From NCBI RefSeq assembly GCF_021462825.1, contig NZ_JAKEEB010000047.1:1-37713 (forward strand): a stretch of DNA of 37,713 nt, given 5' to 3'. The DNA is from Streptomyces glomeratus (lineage in GTDB: Bacteria; Actinomycetota; Actinomycetes; Streptomycetales; Streptomycetaceae). Below are positions 1-7,888 of this stretch, in pieces; the stretch's first letter is position 1, and each line of letters begins with the position of its first letter. Under the pieces are notes generated by a model that worked only from the letters and a program-made list of their open reading frames with translations, was not told the DNA's origin and made no database searches. Made by a program: the position numbers and the translations under genes.

Positions 1-54
1 GGAAGCACGGTAACGTGTGGAGGTGACCGGTACTAATAGGCCGAGGGCTTGTCC
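1..54 (+). rRNA. 23S ribosomal RNA, 3' end (partial)
   Basis: The first bases match the conserved 3' terminus of actinobacterial 23S rRNA (GGTGACCGGTACTAATAGG followed by CCGAGGGCTTGTCC). The gene enters from the left edge of the window, so only its last ~50 nt are present. The exact 3' end is estimated from the terminal helix sequence and may be a few bases off. About 100 nt of spacer separate it from the 5S gene, and no tRNA is visible in that spacer. Confidence 0.9.
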
Positions 55-158
55 TCAGTTGCTCGCGTCCACTGTGTCGGTTCTGAGACAACGATCCGTT
101 GTCGGTTCAGAGCAGAACATCAATTGAAGAGTGTGCTTGTTCGCTCGAAACCATTAGG

Positions 159-278
159 GTTTCGGTGGCCATAGCGTGAGGGAAACGCCCGGTTACATTT
201 CGAACCCGGAAGCTAAGCCTTACAGCGCCGATGGTACTGCAGGGGGGACCCTGTGGGAGAGTAGGACGCCGCCGAACA
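159..278 (+). rRNA. rrf: 5S ribosomal RNA
   Basis: A complete 120-nt 5S rRNA. The 5' end (GTTTCGGTGGCCATAGCG) pairs with the 3' end (CGCCGCCGAACAA) to form helix I. The internal CGAACCCGGAAGCTAAGCC and GGGAGAGTAGGACGCCGCC segments are hallmark bacterial 5S sequence. It sits ~100 nt after the 23S end and just before a strong terminator, so it is the last gene of an rRNA operon transcribed into the window. Confidence 0.96.
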
Positions 279-287
279 ATCTTTGGA

Positions 288-337
288 GGACCCTTGGTCC
301 CAGCGACTCGCTGGGACCAAGGGTCCTTTTTGTTTTT
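288..337 (+). terminator. rRNA operon terminator
   Basis: An 18-bp perfect inverted repeat (288-305 and 309-326) with a 3-nt loop is followed by TTTTTGTTTTT at 327-337. This is a classical intrinsic terminator with a long U-tract, which is rare in Streptomyces but usual at the ends of rRNA operons. Confidence 0.95.
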
Positions 338-402
338 CCGGAGCGCGCCGGGTACCCGGCTGCGCGAGAATGGCTTTGCGGTACCGAAGACAGGAGTCAC
401 CC

Positions 403-2385
403 ATGTCCACCAACTCTCCCGACGAGCGTCCTGAGCGCGACCAACGCCGCCGGGACAGTGGGGACCGCGGCGGCTACCGCGGGGGCCCGCGCCGGGGTGA
501 CGACCGCGGTGGCTACGGCGACCGCGGTGGTTACGGCCGCCGTGACGACCGTCGCAGTGACGACCGCGGCGACCGCGGCGACCGCGGCGGATTCCGCCAT
601 GACGACCGCCATGACGACCGCCGTGATGACCGCCGTGATGACCGCCGTGACGACCGCGGTGGTGTCCGCCGTGACGACCGCGGTGGATTCCGTCGTGACG
701 ACCGCGACCACGGTGGACGCCCGTCGTTCCGCCGCGACGACCGGTCGGCCGGCCCGCGCCGAGACGACCGTGACCGCGGGTTCCGTCGCGAGGGCGACCG
801 TCCCGCCTTCCGCCGTGACGACGATCGCGCGGGCCACGGCCGCCGCGACGAGGACCGCCGGGGCTATGGCCGCCGGGACGACGACCGGGGCGACCGCGGA
901 GGCTTCCGTCGTGACGACCGTCGCGACGACCATGACCGCGGCTTCCGTCGTGACGACGAACGCGGCGGTTACGGCCGCCGTGACGACCGCCGCGACGACG
1001 ACCGGGGCGACCGCGGTGGCTTCCGCCGTGACGACCGCGGTGGGTACCCCCGCCGTGACGACCGCCGGGACGACCGTCGTGGCGGTGAGCGCGGCGACCG
1101 CCCGGGCTTCCGGCGCGATGAGCGGCGTGACGACCGTCGTGGCGGTGAGCGCGGCGACCGCCCAGGCTTCCGGCACGACGATCGGCGTGACGACCGGCGT
1201 GACGACCGCCCAGGCTTCCGGCGTGACGACCGGCGTGACGACCGCCCAGGCTTCCGGCGTGATGACCGTCGCGACGACCGCCCAGGCTTCCGGCACGACG
1301 ACCGCCGAGACGACCGTCGTGGCGGTGAGCGCGGCGACCGCCCGGGCTTCCGGCGGGACGACCGTCGCGACGACCGTGGGGGCTTCCGAGGCCGCGACGA
1401 CCGCGGTGCGCGCGGTCCCCGTCGCGATGACCGTGGTGGCCGTCCCGGCGGCTTCCGGCGCGATGACCGTCGCGATGACCGGCGGGACGACCGTCGCGAC
1501 GACCGGCGTGGCGCCGGCCGGTTCCGTGAGGAGCGGGATCGTGACCGTGAGCCGATCAAGCGGCTGCCGATCCCCGAGGACGTCACCGGCGACGAGATCG
1601 ATCAGGACGTACGGCAGGAGCTGCAGAGCCTGCCCAAGACGCTTGCGGACGACGTCGCCAGGAACCTGGTGATGGTGGCCAGGCTCCTCGACGAGGACCC
1701 CGAGGGCGCGTACGCGTACTCGAAGGTGGCGCTGCGTCTCGCGTCACGTGTCGCCGCCGTGCGCGAGGCCGCCGGTTTCGCGGCGTACGCCAACCAGAAG
1801 TACGGCGAGGCACTCGCCGAGTTCCGGGCCGCCCGGCGTATGACCGGCAACGTCGATCTGTGGCCCGTCATGGCCGACTGCGAGCGCGGTCTGGGCCGGC
1901 CCGAGAAGGCGCTGGACATGGCCGGTGCGCCCGAGGTCCACAAGCTCGACAAGGCCGGTCAGGTCGAGATGCGGCTCGTCGCCGCCGGCGCGCGCCGTGA
2001 CATGGGGCAGCTCGACGCCGCCATCGTGACGCTGCAGAGCCCGGAGCTGGCGTCCAGCTCCGTTCAGCCGTGGACCGCGCGGCTGCGGTACGCCTACGCC
2101 GACGCCCTTCTCGCGGCCGGGCGTGAGAGCGAAGCGCGTGAGTGGTTCGCGAAGGCCGTCGAGTCCGACAAGGACGGCAGCACGGACGCCTCCGACCGGC
2201 TCGCCGAGCTGGACGGCGTGGAGTTCGTCGACGCACTCGACGAGCGGACGGGCGACGTGGAAGAGGCCAAGGGCGAGGACGACGGGGACGACCGCGAGGG
2301 GCTCTCCTCCGAGCCGTCGGCTGCGCGGACCGAGGACACCCGGCCCGCCGAGGACGCCGAGGGCGAGTCCGGCGACAGGGGCTGA
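403..2385 (+). CDS. TPR protein with long Arg/Asp/Gly-rich repeat N-terminus
   Basis: A 660-residue protein. The start is ATG 403 because AGGAG (392-396) lies 6 nt upstream and the frame upstream runs back into the rRNA terminator. Residues ~1-382 are extreme low complexity, built from units such as DDRRDDRPGFRR and GDRGGFRRDDR, a polyampholytic Arg/Asp tract with RGG-like stretches. Residues ~383-620 (from EPIKRLPIPEDV) are helical TPR-like repeats: helix pairs around ARNLVMVARLLDEDPEGAY, YGEALAEFRAARR and YADALLAAGRESEAREWF. A short acidic tail follows. The C-terminal domain corresponds by position and content to the conserved protein upstream of the HAD phosphatase in M. tuberculosis (Rv1691, from recall), which I believe lacks the repeat domain. 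The function is unknown. The tract looks RNA- or condensate-related, which is inference only. Confidence 0.9.
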   Translation: MSTNSPDERPERDQRRRDSGDRGGYRGGPRRGDDRGGYGDRGGYGRRDDRRSDDRGDRGDRGGFRHDDRHDDRRDDRRDDRRDDRGGVRRDDRGGFRRDDRDHGGRPSFRRDDRSAGPRRDDRDRGFRREGDRPAFRRDDDRAGHGRRDEDRRGYGRRDDDRGDRGGFRRDDRRDDHDRGFRRDDERGGYGRRDDRRDDDRGDRGGFRRDDRGGYPRRDDRRDDRRGGERGDRPGFRRDERRDDRRGGERGDRPGFRHDDRRDDRRDDRPGFRRDDRRDDRPGFRRDDRRDDRPGFRHDDRRDDRRGGERGDRPGFRRDDRRDDRGGFRGRDDRGARGPRRDDRGGRPGGFRRDDRRDDRRDDRRDDRRGAGRFREERDRDREPIKRLPIPEDVTGDEIDQDVRQELQSLPKTLADDVARNLVMVARLLDEDPEGAYAYSKVALRLASRVAAVREAAGFAAYANQKYGEALAEFRAARRMTGNVDLWPVMADCERGLGRPEKALDMAGAPEVHKLDKAGQVEMRLVAAGARRDMGQLDAAIVTLQSPELASSSVQPWTARLRYAYADALLAAGRESEAREWFAKAVESDKDGSTDASDRLAELDGVEFVDALDERTGDVEEAKGEDDGDDREGLSSEPSAARTEDTRPAEDAEGESGDRG

Positions 2386-2398
2386 GATCCCACAGCGT

Positions 2399-2433
2399 GC
2401 GGGGGCGGGATCCGGAAGGGATCCCGCCCCCGC
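2399..2433. terminator. bidirectional terminator between convergent genes
   Basis: A perfect 15-bp GC-rich inverted repeat (2399-2413 with 2419-2433) and a 5-nt loop sit between the stop codons of the convergent TPR and DUF1015 genes. It has no U-tract, as is common for Streptomyces terminators, and its symmetry lets it serve both strands. Confidence 0.8.
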
Positions 2434-2450
2434 CGCGTCGCCGAGGTGCC

Positions 2451-3740
2451 TCAGATGGTCAGCGTGCGCAGGACCAGCCCCGACGCCGGCTTCGGTCCGA
2501 ACGACGTCGACTTGCGGGGCATCGTCACGCCCTGGCGGGCCAGCTCGCGTACGACGTCCTCCCGGACGGGGTGCATGAGCACGGCCGTGCCGCCGACGCG
2601 CTCGGCCTTGTCGACCGTGGCGGCGGTGTCGTGGATATAGGCGATGTGCTCCGGCGAGTCCTCGGGGATGCGCCAGACGTGTTCCAGGAGTGTCGCGTGG
2701 AGGACGGCCGCGTCCAGGGTGCGCCAGGTCTCCGGGCGGTCCGTGGGCACCGTCCGGGCCAGCAGGTCCGGGGACGGCCGGTCCACGAGATGGAAGGCGC
2801 CGTCGCCCGCCAGTAGATAGGCGTTGCCCCGACCGGCCGCCTCGGCCAGCGCGTCCAGGGCCTGCGACAGCGGAACGTCCAGGTCACGGACGCGGAACAG
2901 CCCGGTGAGGGCGGACAGGGCGTCCGCCACCGGAAGACGGTGCAGAAGGCGGTGGATCGCGCGCACCCGGAGCGGATAGCGGGCGGTGTCCACCAGAAGC
3001 ACCAGACCGTAGTCCCAGGGGCTGGGGGAGCCGTGCTCCGCGCGTAGACGCAGATAGGTCGCCCAGCGGTGGTGGCCGTCGGCGATGAGGGCCTGGTGCC
3101 GGGCCAGGTCCGTCTGTACCTCGGCGACCTCGGCCGGGTCGGTGATCGCCCACAGGCGGTGGCTGAAGCCGTCCTCCGTGACGGTGCGCAGCAGAGGTGA
3201 GCGTTCGGCGGTGCGTTCGATGACGGCCCCCGCACCGGTCGCCGAGTCGTTGCCCCGGTAGGTGAGCAGCAGGGGTTCAAGGTTGGCGGAGGTCGCGCGC
3301 ATCAGAGCCGCCCGGTCGGCGATCACATGCGGCATGACGTCCTCGTGGGGGAGGACCACACCGTCCGACGGCTGCGACAGGCGCAGCGCGCCGATGACAC
3401 CGCGCTGGAGCAGGCCGTTGCCGCGCTGCTCGTAGACATAGAGTCCGGGCTCGGCGTCGGCCCTCAGGACGCCCTCGTCCAGCCAGCGGCGCAGGGTGTG
3501 GGCCGCCTGCTTGTTGCGCGCTGCCGGGGTGGCCGCCTGGGGGAGGATCAGACGGACGATGTTGTACGGATCGGCCGACTCCAGGTGCAGCAGTCCGTCC
3601 GGGCGTACGACGACGTCGTACGGCGGGGAGGTGACCGCGGCCAGGCTGCCGACACGGTCGGGGTCGTAACGCAGGCCCCGGAAGGGGGTCAGTTCTAGGC
3701 CCTTGCCCGCTGGTACGTCCCTGGGACCTGCAGTGTTCAT
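2451..3740 (-). CDS. DUF1015 family protein
   Basis: A 429-residue protein read on the minus strand. The open frame extends further upstream, but the first recognisable family sequence (LTPFRGLRYDPDRV then SPPYDVV) begins just after ATG 3740. A TAnnnT -10 box (revcomp of 3747-3752) lies 6 nt before that ATG, so the mRNA is probably leaderless. The family hallmark DGHHRWATY is present in the middle of the protein. DUF1015 proteins are widespread in bacteria and archaea, and I know of no settled biochemical role. The HHRW motif recalls the ligand-binding loop of ParB/sulfiredoxin-fold proteins, an analogy rather than an assignment. It is convergent with the TPR gene and divergent from the HAD phosphatase gene. 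Confidence 0.88.
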   Translation of the reverse strand: MNTAGPRDVPAGKGLELTPFRGLRYDPDRVGSLAAVTSPPYDVVVRPDGLLHLESADPYNIVRLILPQAATPAARNKQAAHTLRRWLDEGVLRADAEPGLYVYEQRGNGLLQRGVIGALRLSQPSDGVVLPHEDVMPHVIADRAALMRATSANLEPLLLTYRGNDSATGAGAVIERTAERSPLLRTVTEDGFSHRLWAITDPAEVAEVQTDLARHQALIADGHHRWATYLRLRAEHGSPSPWDYGLVLLVDTARYPLRVRAIHRLLHRLPVADALSALTGLFRVRDLDVPLSQALDALAEAAGRGNAYLLAGDGAFHLVDRPSPDLLARTVPTDRPETWRTLDAAVLHATLLEHVWRIPEDSPEHIAYIHDTAATVDKAERVGGTAVLMHPVREDVVRELARQGVTMPRKSTSFGPKPASGLVLRTLTI

Positions 3741-3746
3741 TGCTGC

Positions 3747-3752
3747 ATCGTA
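3747..3752 (-). promoter_or_regulatory. -10 box of leaderless promoter for the DUF1015 gene
   Basis: On the minus strand the hexamer is TACGAT (TAnnnT), ending 6 nt before ATG 3740, with no Shine-Dalgarno sequence between. This spacing places the transcription start at or within a base of the start codon. No good -35 element is seen. Confidence 0.5.
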
Positions 3753-3810
3753 AGTGTGTCGGTGCCGTGGGGGATGATCGGGGAAACAAGCGAACGAGGA
3801 GCGATGCGTA

Positions 3811-4839
3811 ATGAGCCAGACCGTCAGGACGCGGCCCGAGGGCAGTGAGCGCCCCCTGAGCGAGGCGTACGACACGGCGCTGCTGGACCTGGACGGGGTG
3901 GTGTACGCGGGCGGGGCGGCGATAGCGCACGCCGTGGAGTCGCTCGGGACCGCACGATCGGGCGGCATGCATCTGGCGTACGTGACCAACAACGCGCTGC
4001 GCACCCCGGACGCGGTGGCGGCGCACCTCACCGAGCTGGGGATACCGGCACAGGCGCCGGATGTCGTCACCTCGGCGCAGGCGGTCGCCCGGCTCATCAG
4101 CGAGCAGGTGCCCGGCGGGTCGCGGGTGCTGGTGGTCGGTGGTGAGGGGCTGCGCGTCGCGCTGCGGGAGCGCGGGCTCGTCCCCGTGGAGTCGGCCGAC
4201 GACGATCCCGCGGCGGTGGTGCAGGGGTACGGGGGTCCCGAGCTGCCCTGGGGGCGGTTCGCCGAGGCTTGTTACGCCATTGCGGGCGGGGTGCCGTGGT
4301 TCGCGTCCAACACCGATCTCACGATTCCGAGCGCGCGCGGCATCGCCCCGGGGAACGGGGCGGCCGTGGAGGTCGTGCGGATCGCGACCGGTGCCGAGCC
4401 GCAGGTGGCGGGCAAGCCGCTGCCGCCGATGCACCGGGAGACGATCCTGCGGACCGGCGCCCGGCGGCCGCTGGTGGTCGGGGACCGGCTCGACACGGAC
4501 ATCGAGGGCGCGTTCAACGGCGGCGTCGACTCGCTGCTCGTGCTGACGGGGGTGACCGACGGCGCCCGGCTGCTGGCCGCTCCCGCGCACCACCGGCCGA
4601 CGTACGTCGATGCGGACCTGCGGGGGCTGCTGGCCGGTCAGCCGGAGGTCGAGGCGGCGGGCGACGGCTTCCGCTGCGGCGGCTGGACGGCGACGGCGGG
4701 GCGGGAGCAGCTGGAACTGGCGGGCGAGGGCGAGGCCCTGGACGGTCTGCGGGCGCTGTGCGCGGCGGCCTGGACGGCGGCCGGCGAGGGCTCCTGCGGC
4801 CTGGACGGAGGGAAGGCGCTGGCGCGACTGGGGCTGTGA
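3811..4839 (+). CDS. HAD superfamily IIA phosphatase (NagD / glycerol-3-phosphate phosphatase type)
   Basis: A 342-residue cytosolic HAD hydrolase. Motif I is DLDGVVYAGG, with the nucleophile Asp and acid/base Asp, about 27 residues in. Motif II is VTNNALRTP and motif III is GDRLDTDIEGAFNGG. A K (AGKPLPP) sits where the catalytic lysine of class IIA proteins is expected. The start is ATG 3811, preceded by GAGGAG at 3795-3800. Another ATG at 3804 is out of frame. The gene occupies the position of Rv1692 in mycobacteria, which has been described as a glycerol-3-phosphate phosphatase recycling glycerophospholipid head groups. The same role is inferred here from linkage and family only. The last ~75 residues form a C-terminal extension I do not recognise. 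Confidence 0.88.
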   Translation: MSQTVRTRPEGSERPLSEAYDTALLDLDGVVYAGGAAIAHAVESLGTARSGGMHLAYVTNNALRTPDAVAAHLTELGIPAQAPDVVTSAQAVARLISEQVPGGSRVLVVGGEGLRVALRERGLVPVESADDDPAAVVQGYGGPELPWGRFAEACYAIAGGVPWFASNTDLTIPSARGIAPGNGAAVEVVRIATGAEPQVAGKPLPPMHRETILRTGARRPLVVGDRLDTDIEGAFNGGVDSLLVLTGVTDGARLLAAPAHHRPTYVDADLRGLLAGQPEVEAAGDGFRCGGWTATAGREQLELAGEGEALDGLRALCAAAWTAAGEGSCGLDGGKALARLGL

Positions 4840-4866
4840 GCCGGGAGGGCACCCTCCATCGGTTAG

Positions 4867-4885
4867 CGAGGGTAGGCTAACCTAA
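4867..4885 (+). promoter_or_regulatory. iron box (DtxR/IdeR/DmdR-type operator)
   Basis: The 19-bp site matches the DtxR-family consensus TTAGGTTAGGCTAACCTAA at 16 of 19 positions; the right 13 bases are identical. It ends 4 bp before the GTG start of the siderophore permease gene and contains a TAnnnT hexamer (TAGGCT, 4873-4878) that can be the -10 box. The iron-loaded repressor would therefore cover the core promoter. No SD sequence is visible before GTG 4890, so the transcript would have a leader of only a few bases. Confidence 0.88.
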
Positions 4886-4889
4886 CCTC

Positions 4890-5933
4890 GTGTTGGTCGA
4901 CAGCCCTCCAGAACCGCGCGCGGAGACCGCCCCCGCGCCCCCAACCCGCCGGGCGATACGGGCCGTTGGGCTCCTGCTGTCGCTGGTGATCCTTGCGCTC
5001 GTCGCGCTGGCGAGCATCGCACTCGGCGCGAAGGGGCTCTCGCCGCAGCAGGTCTGGCACGGTCTGTTCCACGACTCGGGGACGTACGCCGACGTGGTGG
5101 TCGGCGACCGGGTGTCGCGGACGGTGCTCGGTCTGCTCGCCGGCGCCGCCCTCGGCCTGTCCGGCGCCGTCCTGCAGGCACTCACCCGCAATCCGCTGGC
5201 CGACCCGGGACTGCTCGGCATCAACGCGGGCGCGTCCGCCGCGGTCGTCACCGCCCTCACGTACTTCGGCGTCACCAGCCTGAGCGGCTATGTCTGGTTC
5301 GCCTTCCTCGGGGCTGCCGCGGTCGGGGCCCTGGTGTGGTTCCTCGGCGGCAGCCGGGGCGCCACTCCGGTGCGGCTCGCGCTCGCCGGCACCGCGATCA
5401 GCGCGGCGCTCTACGGCTATCTCCAGGCCGTGATGGTCATGGACGATGCGGCGCTCGGCACGATGCGCTTCTGGACGGTCGGATCGCTGGCCTCGGCCAC
5501 CGACGCGACCATCCGCCAGGTCCTGCCCTTCCTCCTGGCCGGCACGGCCCTCGCGCTGGGCCTCGCCCGGCCGCTGAACGCCATGGTGATGGGCGACGAC
5601 ACCGCCCGCGCCCTGGGGACCAACCTCCACCGCACCCGCGCCCTGTCCATGGCCGCCGCCACCGTGCTGTGCGGTGCGGCGACCGCGGCCTGCGGCCCGA
5701 TCGTGTTCGTGGGGCTGATGGTCCCGCACGTCGTACGGTCCTTCACCGGGCCCGACCTGCGCTGGATCCTGCCGTACGCAGCCGTTCTGGCGCCCGTGCT
5801 GCTGCTCGGATCCGACATCCTCGGGCGCCTCGTCGCCCGGCCCGCCGAACTCCAGGTCGGCATCGTGACCGCGGTCATCGGCGGCCCGGTCTTCATCTTC
5901 CTCGTACGACGGCGCAGGACGGCACAGCTGTGA
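4890..5933 (+). CDS. FecCD-type iron-siderophore ABC transporter permease 1
   Basis: A 347-residue polytopic membrane protein, first gene of a three-gene import operon. After a ~30-residue cytoplasmic N-terminus come about nine to ten hydrophobic helices. The FecCD signature segment LGLSGAVLQALTRNPLADPG lies near residue 95, and GLMVPHVVRSFTGPD, the loop contacting the ATPase, near residue 280. The GTG start at 4890 is chosen because it follows the iron box and -10 directly. Its stop overlaps the next permease start (GTGA). BtuCD/FhuB-like permeases form a heterodimer with the second permease and take Fe-siderophore from a lipoprotein. No binding-protein gene is present in the operon, so that component must be encoded elsewhere. 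Confidence 0.93.
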   Translation: MLVDSPPEPRAETAPAPPTRRAIRAVGLLLSLVILALVALASIALGAKGLSPQQVWHGLFHDSGTYADVVVGDRVSRTVLGLLAGAALGLSGAVLQALTRNPLADPGLLGINAGASAAVVTALTYFGVTSLSGYVWFAFLGAAAVGALVWFLGGSRGATPVRLALAGTAISAALYGYLQAVMVMDDAALGTMRFWTVGSLASATDATIRQVLPFLLAGTALALGLARPLNAMVMGDDTARALGTNLHRTRALSMAAATVLCGAATAACGPIVFVGLMVPHVVRSFTGPDLRWILPYAAVLAPVLLLGSDILGRLVARPAELQVGIVTAVIGGPVFIFLVRRRRTAQL

Positions 5934-6967
5934 AGAACACCCGCACCCTGCGCACCCCGGGCGGCCTCTCCGTACGCCTCGACGTCAGGGCGTTCACCGT
6001 CGTCGTCCTGCTCCTGGCCGCCGCGCTCGCCGCGAGCGTCGTCCTGATCGGCACCGGCGACTTCCCGATCCCGGCCGGCGACGTCCTCCGGACGCTGCTC
6101 GGCGGCGGCAACCCGGGCCAGGAGTTCATCGTCACCGAACTCAGGCTGCCCCGGGTGCTCGTCGGCCTGCTGGTCGGTGCCTCACTGGGGCTGGGCGGCG
6201 CCTTGTTCCAGTCCATCTCCCGCAATCCGCTGGGCAGTCCGGACGTGCTCGGCCTCGGGCAGGGCTCGACGGCCGGGGCACTCGTGGTGATCGTGCTGTT
6301 CTCCGGCAGCGCCACCCAGGTGGCTCTCGGGGCGCTCGCCGGCGGACTGGCGACCGGCCTCGCCATCCATCTGCTCGCCTGGAAACGCGGCGTGCACGGC
6401 TACCGGCTGGTCCTGGTCGGCATCGGCGTCTGTGCCGTCGCCACGGCGGTCGACGGCTATCTGCTCACCAAGGCCGACCTCGTGGACGCGGCCCGTGCGG
6501 TCGTCTGGATGACCGGTTCCCTGAACGGGCGCGACTGGGACCAGGTGTGGCCGCTGCTCGCGCTGTGCGCCGTCCTCGTACCGCTCGTCCTCGGCCAGGG
6601 CCGGGGGCTGCGGATGACGGAGATGGGCGACGACGTCGCCTACGCCCTCGGGGTGCGCGTGGAGCGGGTACGGCTGCTGCTGATGGTGTCCGCGGTGCTG
6701 CTCACCGCGGGAGCCACCGCCGCCGCGGGCCCGGTCGGGTTCGTGGCGCTCACCGCACCGCAACTCGCCCGCCGGCTCACCCGCTCTCCCGGACCGAACC
6801 TCGTGGCATCCATGGCCATGGGCGCGACCCTGCTGATCGTCGCGGACTGGGCCTCCCAGCGGGTCTTCGGCGCGGACCAGCTGCCCGTGGGGGTGGTCAC
6901 CGGCGTCCTCGGGGGCCTCTATCTGCTGTGGCTGCTGGTCACCGAACGCAGGGCGGGCCGCATATGA
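5930..6967 (+). CDS. FecCD-type iron-siderophore ABC transporter permease 2
   Basis: A 345-residue partner permease. The frame is open far upstream inside the first permease gene, but the protein clearly begins at GTG 5930, which overlaps the preceding TGA by four bases and implies translational coupling. Hydrophobic helix 1 (FTVVVLLLAAALAASVVLIG) begins near residue 21. The family segment LGLGGALFQSISRNPLGSPD follows near residue 85, then WMTGSLNGRDWDQVWPL and the ATPase-contact loop FVALTAPQLARRLTRSPG. It pairs with permease 1 to make the transmembrane channel for ferric-siderophore uptake, and iron-dependent control comes from the operator upstream of the operon. Confidence 0.93.
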   Translation: MKNTRTLRTPGGLSVRLDVRAFTVVVLLLAAALAASVVLIGTGDFPIPAGDVLRTLLGGGNPGQEFIVTELRLPRVLVGLLVGASLGLGGALFQSISRNPLGSPDVLGLGQGSTAGALVVIVLFSGSATQVALGALAGGLATGLAIHLLAWKRGVHGYRLVLVGIGVCAVATAVDGYLLTKADLVDAARAVVWMTGSLNGRDWDQVWPLLALCAVLVPLVLGQGRGLRMTEMGDDVAYALGVRVERVRLLLMVSAVLLTAGATAAAGPVGFVALTAPQLARRLTRSPGPNLVASMAMGATLLIVADWASQRVFGADQLPVGVVTGVLGGLYLLWLLVTERRAGRI

Positions 6968-7824
6968 GTGGCCTCGGCGTACCCGACACGAACGACACAA
7001 GGAGCACCGTGAACCGTCTCCGCGCCGATGATGTCACCCTCGCCTACGACCGGCGTGTGATCGCCGAGCGGTTGTCCGTGGAGATCCCCGACCACTCCTT
7101 CACCGTCATCGTCGGCCCGAACGCCTGCGGCAAGTCCACCCTGCTGCGGGCCCTGTCCCGGATGCTCAGGCCGTCCCAGGGGCGGGTGCTGCTCGACGGC
7201 CAGGCCATCCAGACGATGCCGGCGAAGAAGGTCGCACGGACCCTGGGCCTGCTGCCGCAGTCCTCGATCGCGCCGGACGGGATCACCGTCGGCGACCTGG
7301 TGGGCCGTGGCCGATATCCGCACCAGGGGATCCTGCGCCAGTGGTCGGGCGAGGACGAGCGGGTCGTCCGGGAGTCGATGGCGCAGACCGGGGTCGCCGA
7401 ACTCGCCGACCGCTATGTCGACGAGCTCTCCGGCGGGCAGCGGCAGCGTGTGTGGATCGCCATGGCGCTCGCCCAGCAGACCCCGCTGCTGCTGCTCGAC
7501 GAGCCCACCACCTATCTCGACATCCAGCACCAGATCGACGTGCTCGACCTGTGCGCCGAGCTGCACGAGGAACAGGGGCGGACGCTGGTGGCGGTGCTGC
7601 ACGACCTCAACCACGCGGCGCGCTACGCCACGCACCTCATCGCCCTGCGCGGCGGCAGGGTCGTCGCCGAGGGCCCGCCGAAGGACATCGTGACGGCGGA
7701 GCTGGTCGAGGAGGTCTTCGGGCTGCGCTGCCAGGTCGTCGACGACCCGGAGACCGGCACACCGCTGGTGGTCCCGGCGGCCCGCAGGGCACGTACCCGC
7801 GTCACGGCCCGAGAGGCCTCCTGA
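6964..7824 (+). CDS. iron-siderophore ABC transporter ATP-binding protein (FepC/FecE type)
   Basis: A 286-residue ABC ATPase energising the two permeases. It has Walker A GPNACGKST, a Q-loop (LLPQSS), the signature ELSGGQRQRVWIAMALAQQ, Walker B LLLLDEPTTYLD and an H-loop VLHDLNHAARYA, so it should be catalytically complete. Two starts compete. ATG 6964 overlaps the upstream stop (ATGA) and would be coupled. GTG 7009, 15 codons later, has a good SD (AAGGAG, 6999-7004) and begins right at the conserved sequence NRLRADDVTLAYD, so the true protein may be 271 residues. It is the last gene of the iron-regulated operon. Confidence 0.92.
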   Translation: MSGLGVPDTNDTRSTVNRLRADDVTLAYDRRVIAERLSVEIPDHSFTVIVGPNACGKSTLLRALSRMLRPSQGRVLLDGQAIQTMPAKKVARTLGLLPQSSIAPDGITVGDLVGRGRYPHQGILRQWSGEDERVVRESMAQTGVAELADRYVDELSGGQRQRVWIAMALAQQTPLLLLDEPTTYLDIQHQIDVLDLCAELHEEQGRTLVAVLHDLNHAARYATHLIALRGGRVVAEGPPKDIVTAELVEEVFGLRCQVVDDPETGTPLVVPAARRARTRVTAREAS

Positions 7825-7871
7825 GGCGTACCAGCCGCACCGGTGGCCGACGGCGGCCGGGAGGGCCAGGG

Positions 7872-7888
7872 AGGCTCTCCGCGAGCCT
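7872..7888. terminator. small hairpin between convergent genes (possible terminator)
   Basis: A 6-bp perfect inverted repeat (AGGCTC / GAGCCT) with a 5-nt loop directly abuts the stop codon of the SCP2-like gene and follows the transporter operon. It is short and has no U-tract, so it is a weak call. Confidence 0.3.

Noticed and set aside
397..1586. Minus-strand open frames opposite the repeat region
   Set aside because: They are shadows of the same short repeat period, with no SD and no family resemblance.
176..1672. Long plus-strand open frame through the 5S gene and the repeat region (Thr/Ala/Val-rich)
   Set aside because: It starts inside 5S rRNA and is the +1/+2 reading of the Arg/Asp repeat. 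Its composition is dictated by the repeat unit, and the MSTNSPDERPERD frame from 403 has the SD and a folded domain.
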